Of a DNA stretch of 64,000 nt, positions 8,680-15,210 are shown one piece after another (the stretch's first letter is position 1; each line of letters begins with the position of its first letter). The translations under genes and the position numbers were made by a program. This stretch comes from Streptomyces antioxidans. Its GTDB lineage: Bacteria; Actinomycetota; Actinomycetes; Streptomycetales; Streptomycetaceae. The stretch covers positions 32,668 to 96,667 of the forward strand of contig NZ_LAKD02000002.1 in assembly GCF_000968685.2 (NCBI RefSeq), given 5' to 3'. Below the pieces are notes generated by a model that ran no database searches, had not been told where the DNA came from, and worked only from the letters and a program-made list of their open reading frames with translations.

Positions 8680-8847
8680 TCAGCGGGCGTGATAGACGCT
8701 CTCCACCCAGACGTTCAGTCGTTCCCGCCACGGCGCCAGGTAGGCGATCCTGGTGCCGTCGGGCGAGATCGAGGCCCTGGTGCGGAGGGGCGTGCAGAAG
8801 AAGTCCTCGACAGTGAGGTCCGCCATCTCGTGCGGAATGGCGGACAT
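8680..8847 (-). pseudogene. Truncated S9-type peptidase/acylaminoacyl hydrolase, N-terminal 55 codons
   Basis: ATG at 8847 behind AGAAGGAG opens a 55-codon frame reading MSAIPHEMADLTVEDFF, then the segment ISPDGTRIAYLAPW typical of the first beta-propeller blade of prolyl-oligopeptidase-like (S9) enzymes, and stops at 8680. Full proteins of this family exceed 600 residues, so this is a 5' remnant. The intact start and ribosome site suggest recent truncation by deletion, with the MerR gene now next to the break. Confidence 0.65.
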
Positions 8848-8865
8848 GCGGATACTCCTTCTGGC

Positions 8866-8895
8866 TTCAGCTCAGCTCAGCTCAGCTCAGCTCAG
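8866..8895. repeat. CTCAG pentanucleotide tandem repeat
   Basis: Five perfect copies of CTCAG (8871-8895) preceded by one variant TTCAG. It lies 19 bp upstream of the truncated peptidase start and just downstream of the second TetR paralogue's stop codon. Simple repeats of this kind are rare in such GC-rich DNA and can vary in length by slippage. Confidence 0.8.
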
Positions 8896-8926
8896 TTCGG
8901 CGCCGTGCGGTTCGGCGCGGTTCCGT

Positions 8927-9547
8927 TCAGGCGATGGGGGCGCCGACGACTCCACCGGTGGCTGTGCGGATCGCGTGGGCGATGCGCCGGGCGACGGCCG
9001 TCATGTCGGTGAACGGCGTGAGGTCGGCGCCGGTGAGGACGGCGGCCCCGATGTGCGCGTCCAGGACCCGCACGACCGCGGCGGCCGCCGCGGCGTACAT
9101 GCGCCCCTCCAGATCACCGGCCGGGCGCTCAAGACGGTCACCGATGATCACGCACATCTCGCGTTCCACCTGGTCGTAGGCCATCAGCCACACGGTGCGG
9201 AGCGCCGGCTCGGTGTCGGCGAGCCGAATCATCTTCATCGCGAGCAGGTTGTCGACGGGCGGCGGCTCGTGACTGATCCTGGTCAGTTCCGTCGCCAGGT
9301 GGTCGTCGAGGGACCTGTGCCGGGGCCAGCTGCGCATCAACGTCACCAGGGTGACGACACCCTGCATGATGACCGGTTCCGCGCAGCTCTCCTTGCTGCG
9401 GAAGTGCCGCCAGATGGTGCGCGTGGACAGGCCCACCGCCGCCGCGATCTGATCGCCGCTCGTAGCGGCCACCCCCTGCTCCCAGAACAGGCGCGCCGCC
9501 TCCCGGGAGATCTCCAGCCGCAGCCGCGCACGCCGCTGCTCGCTCAT
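8927..9547 (-). CDS. TetR-family regulator, paralogue 2
   Basis: A 206-aa TetR repressor closely related to the protein at 3785-4444: both share RLRL, SREA.RLFW, ATSGDQIA, GLSTRTIWRHFRSKESCAEP and KMIRLADTEPA. ATG at 9547 aligns with the paralogue (MSEQRRARLRL versus MSDQRRHRLRL). A ten-codon leader frame overlaps this start by ATGA. Two copies of a related operator motif (9600-9630) lie upstream. The shared recognition helix makes cross-binding of common operators likely. Confidence 0.88.
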   Translation of the reverse strand: MSEQRRARLRLEISREAARLFWEQGVAATSGDQIAAAVGLSTRTIWRHFRSKESCAEPVIMQGVVTLVTLMRSWPRHRSLDDHLATELTRISHEPPPVDNLLAMKMIRLADTEPALRTVWLMAYDQVEREMCVIIGDRLERPAGDLEGRMYAAAAAAVVRVLDAHIGAAVLTGADLTPFTDMTAVARRIAHAIRTATGGVVGAPIA

Positions 9548-9576
9548 CCCCCTCCACCGCCCTTCTTCGTCGTCAT
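9544..9576 (-). CDS. Ten-codon leader peptide coupled to TetR paralogue 2
   Basis: ATG at 9574-9576 (minus strand) lies behind a strong GGGAGGAGGTGG ribosome site and encodes MTTKKGGGGG, then stops with TGA overlapping the TetR ATG (ATGA). The TetR start itself has only a poor ribosome site, so translation may be coupled through this leader. This is inferred from arrangement alone. Confidence 0.4.
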   Translation of the reverse strand: MTTKKGGGGG

Positions 9577-9599
9577 GGCGCTCCACCTCCTCCCGGTCT

Positions 9600-9634
9600 G
9601 TCATTAAGCGATATCTTGTCACTAAGTGACGCCA
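9600..9634. promoter_or_regulatory. Shared operator motif, copy 4 (two repeats, 18-bp pitch)
   Basis: GTCATTAAGCGAT at 9600-9612 and GTCACTAAGTGAC at 9618-9630 match at 10 of 13 positions and are exactly 18 bp apart. The second is palindromic (TCACT-A-AGTGA) and is followed by GCCA, as in the other copies. It lies 24-57 bp before the leader/TetR start. Confidence 0.55.
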
Positions 9635-9679
9635 GCATGCAAGTGTGGACCTGAAGACCTTCGGGTCCGGTGAGGTCTG

Positions 9680-9934
9680 CCGCGCTACAAGGCCGCCTGC
9701 GACACCCTCGGCCTGGACCTGCTGGACAACCCCGCGCTGGTGGAGACCAACTCCGCGGCGCCCTGAGAAGTCGGCCTCCGACACTGGAACACCCAGACCG
9801 GCCCCGGGAGCATGGCGCCGCACGACGCCATGGCCGGCGGTCCCGGCTTCGGCGAGACGATCCGCTCCATCAACGGCGCCCTGGAACGCGGCGGCGCGAG
9901 CCCCGCCCAGGTGCGGAGTCGCACCGATACGTGA
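9680..9934 (+). pseudogene. GH19 chitinase C-terminal fragment
   Basis: Conceptual translation from 9686 gives YKAACDTLGLDLLDNPALVE, a stop near 9766, then in another frame HWNTQTGPGSM.PHDAM and GFGETIRSINGALE. These segments match the C-terminal half of glycoside hydrolase family 19 chitinases, which normally exceed 200 catalytic residues. The 5' part is missing, there is an internal stop, and an Asn/Gly-rich loop has mutated. It is a dead fragment with no start or ribosome site. Confidence 0.7.
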
Positions 9935-10235
9935 GGGAGTACCCGCTGGAGTCGCGTGACCGCACGGTCCGCATGCATCGCGCCGCCGAGCCGAAACCCG
10001 TCATCCGCCGCATGGCCGAGGCGCCCCAGGTGGCAACCGCGACAGGTTCGGACCGTCGGCACATCCGCTGCCGTGAAAGCCATGTCCTTTGAGGAGGCCG
10101 AGGGTCACCCGGAGTGGTGGCGTAGGGCTGTGCCGGTTGGCAGTCACAGCACGGCCGGAGGCAACTGGAGCTGGTCGCGTGCCACGTACTGTCCGACCTG
10201 GTCGGGTAGTTGACCTTGCTCTAGGGTCATCATGC

Positions 10236-11087
10236 ATGAGCTCTGCTGACGATCAGAATTTCGGCGTCCAGGTCGACGTCCGGGTGCGGCAGGCCGATCT
10301 TGGCCAAGACGGCTGGGCAAGCACGATTGGTATGGCCCGCTGGCTGGAAGACGCCCGGATTCGGCTGCGACTGCGCCGCTTCGAACATCTCATCGGCACG
10401 GGCGGGTTCGGCCCGTACCAGATACTGCTCGTCGGCCAACGGGTCAACCGACTCGCTCAGGCTGGACCGACCGGTACCCGCGTGCAGGTGCACACCGGCG
10501 TTCGCCGGGTCGGGCGCTCCTCATTCACCTTCGAACAGGCGATCGTGGTCGGCGGCAAGAAGGTGGGGAGTGGCGACGCCACTGTCGTGCTGGCCGACAA
10601 CACGGGGCCGCTCCAGCTTCCCGACGAGCTGATCGCCGATCTCGCCGAGATGCAGCTGGCGGAGACAGGATCGTCGGCAGCTGCCCGTCCACGCCCAGAG
10701 CGCCTGCAACGTGCCCACTACCTGCATTGGGCCCCGCTGCGTTCCCGGATCGGTGACGTCGACTCCAACCAGCACGTCAACTTCATCGCACTGGCCACTT
10801 GGTACGACGAGGCCGTCGCCGCGTTCACCTTGCACTCGATCGGGACGAGTGGTGCGGGCTCGGTGCCAGATCTGCCCCCTTGGTCGTACCAGATCCAGTA
10901 TCTCGGTGAGGTGACCTACCCGGGCGACTACGAGATCGGGCTCACGGTCCGCTCCGTCGACACCGAGTCCGTGCACTACGAACTCGGTGTCTTCCGCGAC
11001 AGTACCTGCCTGGGCGTGGCCGACGCCGTCGGCCCACTCGGCGAACTGACGGCCGAAGCTCTGAAAACGGCCCGGGCAGCGGACTAA
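10236..11087 (+). CDS. Acyl-CoA thioesterase, double hotdog
   Basis: A 283-aa protein with two hotdog-fold halves. The N-terminal half contains LGQDGWASTIGMARWLEDAR and the C-terminal half GDVDSNQHVNFIALATWYDEA, the Asn-His-Val pattern typical of 4HBT-type thioesterases that place a conserved acidic/Asn residue at the active site. It would hydrolyse an acyl-CoA or acyl-ACP thioester in the cytoplasm. ATG at 10236 is chosen because homology starts there; the upstream frame is not protein-like. It stands alone, with pseudogenes on both sides. The substrate is unknown. Confidence 0.75.
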   Translation: MSSADDQNFGVQVDVRVRQADLGQDGWASTIGMARWLEDARIRLRLRRFEHLIGTGGFGPYQILLVGQRVNRLAQAGPTGTRVQVHTGVRRVGRSSFTFEQAIVVGGKKVGSGDATVVLADNTGPLQLPDELIADLAEMQLAETGSSAAARPRPERLQRAHYLHWAPLRSRIGDVDSNQHVNFIALATWYDEAVAAFTLHSIGTSGAGSVPDLPPWSYQIQYLGEVTYPGDYEIGLTVRSVDTESVHYELGVFRDSTCLGVADAVGPLGELTAEALKTARAAD

Positions 11088-11106
11088 CAGATCGTGGTCG
11101 CCGCTG

Positions 11107-11335
11107 CTACTTGCTGGGCGTCAGACTTTCGCGTGTGATGAGGCAGAAGGGGTGTCCAACTGGGTCGGCGTACACGCGGTAGCCGATTGGCTTGTCCGAT
11201 CCTTCAAGCAACCTGGCGCCCAGGGTGAGTACCTTCGCCCCTGCCACATCCAGGTCATCGACCATCACATCAACACGCATCTGGGCCGGACGATCGGGAT
11301 CGGGCCACTGGGGCGGCCGGAAGCCGCCTACACGC
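11107..11335 (-). pseudogene. VOC/glyoxalase-family C-terminal fragment
   Basis: The minus-strand frame ending at 11107 reads MRVDVMVDDLDVAGAKVL, LGARLLEG and YRVYADPVGHPFCLI, the standard C-terminal half of a vicinal-oxygen-chelate (glyoxalase/bleomycin-resistance) protein. An in-frame stop at about 11336 cuts it off upstream, so about half of the usual 120 residues is missing. Confidence 0.65.
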
Positions 11336-11394
11336 TAAAGGGCCACGGTCTCCGTGCCCGTTTCCACAGCAGACGGCCGTACTTGTCTCAGTCG

Positions 11395-12240
11395 TAGCCG
11401 CAGTCGGCAAAGAGTCGCACAGCCCACCGCCTCAACGAGGACCTGGCCCTCAACCCGCCACCCTCCGGCCGGACCCGTCACGCAAGCTCGGACGCTGGAC
11501 CGAATCCAGCGTCCGGGACGTCCTCACCAATCCGAAGTACACCGGCCACCTGGTCTGGAACCGCCGCGCGATGAAGACCCGCAGCGGCAAGGTCAACCCG
11601 ATCGAGGACTGGGTGTGGTCCCCGCGCTTCACCCATCCCCCGCTGGTCTCCCTCGAAGCCTTCGTCCGCGTCCGCGCGATCCCCCAGGAGCGCGAGCGCT
11701 CCCGCAGTGAACCCGGCACGAACACCGCCCACCCCCAGGCCGCCCGCACATACGCACCGCGCTCGTTCCTGTTCTGCGCGATCTATGAGCGGCGCATGTT
11801 CGGCAAGGCACGACGAGGCCGAGGCTTCTACGTCTGCGCCCCCAAACCCGAGTGCATCCCGCCGGACCATCCCAAGAGTCTGTGGATCAAGGAGACCTAC
11901 CTCCTCGAGCCGCTGCACGCGTTCTTCGCCGCGCGGATCTTCGGTCCCGACCGACGGGAGCTACTGATCCAGACCAAGGAAGCGGAGATCACCAGCCACC
12001 GGGGGAAGGCGCCCATCCGGCAAGATCCCGCGCTCGTCGACGCACTGCCAGCCGGGCGGTGCGAGATCGCGAGACTCCCGACCCCATGCGCCGCCGGATG
12101 TTCGAAGCCTGCCGACTGCAGATCCACTACGACAAACGCACCAGCAGTGCTCGCTGCCGGGTAGTGCTCACCAGTGACACGGTCGACGCAACGGCCCGCA
12201 TCGCCACAGAAGCGATGCGGGCCGACCGCACGGACGGGAT
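11395..12240 (+). pseudogene. Serine recombinase C-terminal remnant, frameshifted
   Basis: The translation across three frames recovers LNEDLALNPPP, then GRWTESSVRDVLTNPKYTGH and VWNRRAMKTRSGK (the 'recombinase' domain of large serine integrases), a degenerate zinc-ribbon region, and finally MRRRMFEACRLQIHYDKRT. At least two frameshifts (near 11480 and 12085) join these pieces, and the N-terminal catalytic serine domain is absent. It ends directly at the left attachment site of the AICE, so it is a relic of an older element at this locus. Confidence 0.75.
12193..12223. terminator. Hairpin at end of recombinase remnant
   Basis: Perfect 12-bp arms GGCCCGCATCGC and GCGATGCGGGCC with a 7-nt loop. 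It lies within the decayed recombinase, shortly before the left att site. It may terminate transcription toward the element. Confidence 0.4.
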
Positions 12241-12259
12241 CTCGTCTCCCATCTGCGTT

Positions 12260-12302
12260 GTGCCCCCGGCAGGATTCGAACCTGCGACACCCGCTTTAGG
12301 AG
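12260..12302. repeat. attL, 43-bp copy of tRNA-Arg 3' half
   Basis: Identical to 21851-21893. It contains the T-arm and part of the anticodon arm of tRNA-Arg, with the sequence diverging immediately on both sides. It is the displaced tRNA 3' end created by integration. Confidence 0.92.
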
Positions 12303-12398
12303 TTCGGCTCGCGGGCCCGTCCAGCGCCTGCTCGGCAGTTCCTACCTGGGGGCGTCGTGGTCGCTCAGAGCCGCCACTGTGTGCCGACATCCGTGCTT

Positions 12399-12421
12399 GT
12401 TGATGTCAGGCGTGGATGTCA
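12399..12421. repeat. Probable integrase arm-type site, left
   Basis: GTTGATGTCAG followed six bases later by GATGTCA. The same 23-bp pattern, 20 identical positions and the same orientation, occurs at 21789-21811 near the other end of the element. It is interpreted as an arm-type binding site of the tyrosine integrase. Confidence 0.5.
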
Positions 12422-12524
12422 TCCCTCGCCCCCTACCTGCACTTTCACCACCCACCCTAACCACACTCCTCCCTAGCTCCCATCCCGTCGCCGTCGTCCC
12501 ACACACCGTGGAGCGGGCGTGGTT

Positions 12525-12574
12525 CAGGGCGTCAAGGTGGAGCGCGCCACTGTACGAACGACCTTGACGCCCTG
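12525..12574. other. Long hairpin, candidate origin or regulatory structure
   Basis: Perfect 14-bp arms CAGGGCGTCAAGGT and ACCTTGACGCCCTG separated by a 22-nt loop (12539-12560). In the non-coding left end of a rolling-circle element this could be a single-strand origin or a transfer site; a terminator is also possible. Confidence 0.4.
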
Positions 12575-12998
12575 GGCCGCGTCTGCTCGGCTCTGCCTGG
12601 GACGACGGTGACGGGATGGGAGCTCCCCGCGCACGCCACGATGGACCTGCGGGCGCAGACGGGGCCCCCGCCATCCCGGACCCCGAGCGCCCCCGCCGGA
12701 GGCATGCTCTCTGGCCTGAGGCTGGCCGATCGGGTCTCACCACTCGACCCCCGGCCTTCTCGCCTGTGGGCGCGCGTCGGCGGACGGTGCGCGGCGCGGG
12801 CCGGAGGCAGGAGCAGAGCGCGACCGGGAGCCGGGAGCGCGCCCGGCGAAGCGGAGCGCAGCCGGGGACTTGATGAGGTAGAGAAACCTGTAACAGCACC
12901 GCACATACACAAGCCACACTGGCGCAAAACCCCCTCTTGGCGTGCGCTCGCGCGCGTGTTGACTTGGAAGCCTAAGATCGACGGTGGGGGAGGGAACG

Positions 12999-13853
12999 GT
13001 GGAAGAACTTCGTGTTCAACCGTGGCGACGGTATGGCCATGAGCGGCTATACGTGAACCGCTCTACGGACGGTGAGGCTGTTGCCTGGTATGACTGCAAA
13101 ACCGGGTCATTATCCGTCCTTCATGAGGACTATCGGGACCTCGTCTTAACGGTTCTGACGCCCTATCTCACAAAGCCAGTCTCTTCAGCCACTGCCTCGG
13201 CTACACCGACTGCTGAACCCACACCACCATCACCGCCCCTGGTTATAGAAAGCGATGACGTATCTCTCAACCGCCCGGGGGATACTCTTCGACAGCACAT
13301 CCTGTCCTTAGAGCCGAATGCGCTGCTGCGTGTGCTTGCGCGCTGGTGGAACATCAGCGAAGCCCATAGCTGGATAGTTGGCCTACGAGGCGAGCGTGTA
13401 ACGGGAGCGCGTCTTGACCGACTCACAAAACATGGATGGCACGTACTGCATTCGATAGAGCTGCCTTCCGGGTCCGATATAGATCACATTGCGATTGGTC
13501 CACCTGGAGTGTTCACTGTGAACACTAAGCACCATCGCGGAAAGTCCATTTGGCTTGGCGACCACGCCATAACCGTCAACCGCGCATCGACACGATACGT
13601 CCAGATCAGTCAGTCTGAGGCAGCAGTTGCAGCAAAACGGCTATCTGCAACCTGCGGGTGGCCAGTTGAGGTACGACCTGTGGTAGCAGTCGTCGGGGCA
13701 GCCAAGATAGCCGCAAAGAGCGCCGTGCCCCCTGTGCTCGTCATGGACGGCGCTGAGGCTGATCGGAAACTGTCAGGGCTGACCCCCAACCTGTCACCAA
13801 CCCAAGTCAGTCAGGTGTTCGCAGCGGCTCGCCAACGACGGACGTGGCAATAG
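12999..13853 (+). CDS. NERD-domain (nuclease-related) protein
   Basis: A 284-aa protein. The N-terminal 60 residues form a small domain, then a Pro/Thr-rich linker, then a NERD domain from about residue 125: GARLDRLTKHGWHVLHSIELP, the acidic metal-site stretch DIDHIAIGPPGVFTVNTKHHRGK (D, then K with downstream basic residues), and a C-terminal helical part. NERD is related to restriction-type PD-(D/E)xK folds. GTG at 12999 has GGGAGGGAAC before it; GTG 12984 is an alternative. Codon use is less GC-rich than its neighbours. It is cargo at the left end of the AICE and converges with the GntR gene. Confidence 0.8.
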   Translation: MEELRVQPWRRYGHERLYVNRSTDGEAVAWYDCKTGSLSVLHEDYRDLVLTVLTPYLTKPVSSATASATPTAEPTPPSPPLVIESDDVSLNRPGDTLRQHILSLEPNALLRVLARWWNISEAHSWIVGLRGERVTGARLDRLTKHGWHVLHSIELPSGSDIDHIAIGPPGVFTVNTKHHRGKSIWLGDHAITVNRASTRYVQISQSEAAVAAKRLSATCGWPVEVRPVVAVVGAAKIAAKSAVPPVLVMDGAEADRKLSGLTPNLSPTQVSQVFAAARQRRTWQ

Positions 13854-13860
13854 CGAGCGA

Positions 13861-14619
13861 TCAGGCATCGAAGTCGTATTCGAGCACGTAGGCGGCCGAA
13901 TCAAGAACCATCTCATTGACTTCGACCGGGCGTCCCTCGTCGGCGAATGCCGTACGGCAGATGACGATTACGGGTGTGCCCATCGCCAATTCCAGTCGGT
14001 TCGCCTCGTCATACGATGGCATGCGAGAACGAATCTCTTCCCGGAAATGGACTGGCTTGTGCCCCAATTCCGCTAGTCGCTCATACACTCCGCCCGGACC
14101 GGTGTCTTCCTGCGTAATAGCCGATCCGGCAACGAGATCTGCCGGAAAGTATGACGTGGCCAACATGACTGGCTTACCGTCCAGCACGTATCGGCGACTT
14201 CGAACGCACGTTGCCTCACCCGTCTGGGCATTCAGAACTGCGCCGATGGGGTCGGGGGCTTCTTCTTCAGAAACTCGAATCTGATCCACAGCCAAGGTGC
14301 GGTCACCTATGTCGGCTGACCAGATTGATCGACCCGCTCCCCACTGATCTTGAGACAGTCGCTGAATACCGCGCCGCCTCAGCGGCCGGAAGGCGCGAAC
14401 AAAGACCCCGACTCCCTTGCGGGACTCGGTGATGCCTTCGTTCTGCAACACACCAAGCGCCTGCCTGGCGGTCATGCGCGCGACCCCAAAGGTGGCCATG
14501 AGGTCGTTCTCTCCAGGCAGTCGATCACCCGGGCCGTACTCGCCCGCCTTTATCGCGTCGCGCAAGGCGTCGGCAATCCTCTGATACTTCGGCTGACGGT
14601 CGTTGCCCTCGGTGGCCAT
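13861..14619 (-). CDS. GntR/UTRA-family repressor of the AICE (KorSA-like)
   Basis: A 252-aa GntR-family regulator: a winged-helix DNA-binding domain (QRIADALRDAIKAGEYGPGD, GENDLMATFGVARMTARQAL, residues 10-75) and a C-terminal UTRA effector domain ending with VLEYDFDA. ATG at 14619 follows GAGGGAGCG. Its genetic position, divergent from the transfer genes and flanked by TCTCTAGAGA operators, matches KorSA-type repressors that keep pSAM2-like elements quiescent. A TCTCTAGACA copy 20 bp before its own start suggests autorepression. Confidence 0.88.
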   Translation of the reverse strand: MATEGNDRQPKYQRIADALRDAIKAGEYGPGDRLPGENDLMATFGVARMTARQALGVLQNEGITESRKGVGVFVRAFRPLRRRGIQRLSQDQWGAGRSIWSADIGDRTLAVDQIRVSEEEAPDPIGAVLNAQTGEATCVRSRRYVLDGKPVMLATSYFPADLVAGSAITQEDTGPGGVYERLAELGHKPVHFREEIRSRMPSYDEANRLELAMGTPVIVICRTAFADEGRPVEVNEMVLDSAAYVLEYDFDA

Positions 14620-14638
14620 GACGCTCCCTCCTCTCTCT

Positions 14639-14648
14639 TCTCTAGACA
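14639..14648. promoter_or_regulatory. GntR operator variant
   Basis: TCTCTAGACA, one mismatch from the TCTCTAGAGA palindrome found three times at 14773-14832. It lies 20 bp upstream of the GntR start, consistent with autoregulation. Confidence 0.55.
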
Positions 14649-14659
14649 GCTTAGGTGAC

Positions 14660-14680
14660 GCGCGTGAGTCACTCACGCGC
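14660..14680. promoter_or_regulatory. 21-bp perfect palindrome
   Basis: Arms GCGCGTGAGT and ACTCACGCGC around a single C. It lies in the GntR upstream region, 40 bp before its start, and differs from the TCTCTAGAGA motif, so a second regulator may bind here. Confidence 0.45.
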
Positions 14681-14772
14681 ACACCCTCTCCTTTCCGCAG
14701 GCGCCAAGCCGAACCAGGTGGGACGCGCGCAAAACGACTTGCGCACGGCGGCGGCACATCCAGGCGGCCTGA

Positions 14773-14832
14773 TCTCTAGAGAGGTATTGACGTCTCTAGA
14801 GACGTACGCTTCACTGGAGTCATCTCTAGAGA
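14773..14832. promoter_or_regulatory. Three TCTCTAGAGA operators in the AICE divergent promoter
   Basis: Perfect 10-bp palindromes at 14773-14782, 14793-14802 (extended to a 14-bp palindrome, 14791-14804) and 14823-14832. A TTGACG -35-like hexamer at 14786-14791 lies between the first two. The cluster sits 46 bp before the first rightward gene, where the GntR repressor would block the transfer/replication promoter. Confidence 0.75.
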
Positions 14833-14877
14833 GGCTGCCCAACAGGAAGGCGCCTCGCAAGCAGAGGAGATGCACTC

Positions 14878-15207
14878 ATGCCGTCCTTCAAGATCGACAC
14901 TTCGACTGCTGTGGTGTTCGTCGCGACCGCGCCGACACCGAAGCTGGTGAATAAGCAGACCGGTGAGCGGGCCGTGGACCGGGAGACCGGTGCGGGCCTG
15001 TCCACGGTGGGTCTGCTGATCTCCGATGAGGGTGAGGGGAACCTGTACCAGGTGACCGTTCCCGAGACGGGTATCCCGGAGGGGCTGAACCCGGGCATGC
15101 CGGTGTCGGTGGTCGGGCTCAAGGCCCGTGACTGGGAGAACACCTTCAACGGCCAGACCCGTCACGGCATCTCGTTCCGTGCGACTGCGATCGTGGCGGG
15201 GGCCTGA
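14878..15207 (+). CDS. SCO3933-like AICE protein
   Basis: A 109-aa protein, MPSFKIDTSTAVVFV onward, of a family found as the first rightward gene of many Streptomyces AICEs and annotated as SCO3933-like regulatory protein. The family's biochemical role is not established. It is mostly beta-strand in character, with no membrane segment and no recognisable HTH. ATG at 14878 follows AGAGGAGATG. It is the first gene after the operator cluster and ends 3 bp before the translocase start, so it heads the operon. Confidence 0.75.
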   Translation: MPSFKIDTSTAVVFVATAPTPKLVNKQTGERAVDRETGAGLSTVGLLISDEGEGNLYQVTVPETGIPEGLNPGMPVSVVGLKARDWENTFNGQTRHGISFRATAIVAGA

Positions 15208-15210
15208 GTC

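Larger units (their letters stand above)
12303..12998. other. Left end of the AICE, non-coding
   Basis: About 700 bp without a supported gene. It contains a TGATGTCA-type repeat (12399-12421) matching one at the integrase end, a pyrimidine-rich tract (about 12420-12480), and a perfect 14-bp-arm hairpin (12525-12574). The region probably holds integrase arm sites and perhaps an origin or transfer locus. Confidence 0.5.

Noticed and set aside
8866..8895. CRISPR-like array
   Set aside because: Five-base units without spacers; a simple tandem repeat only.
10089..10235. N-terminal extension of the thioesterase from an upstream ATG
   Set aside because: The 49 extra residues are Arg/Gly/Pro-rich and unlike the family; the ATG at 10236 begins the conserved part.
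12260..12302. Second tRNA gene
   Set aside because: Only the 3' half of tRNA-Arg is present, and the 5' half does not follow; it is the attL copy.
3775..12368. Identical 15-mer GTCGTGGTCGCTCAG at about 3775 and 12354
   Set aside because: No extended similarity around either copy and no pairing with element ends; treated as coincidence.
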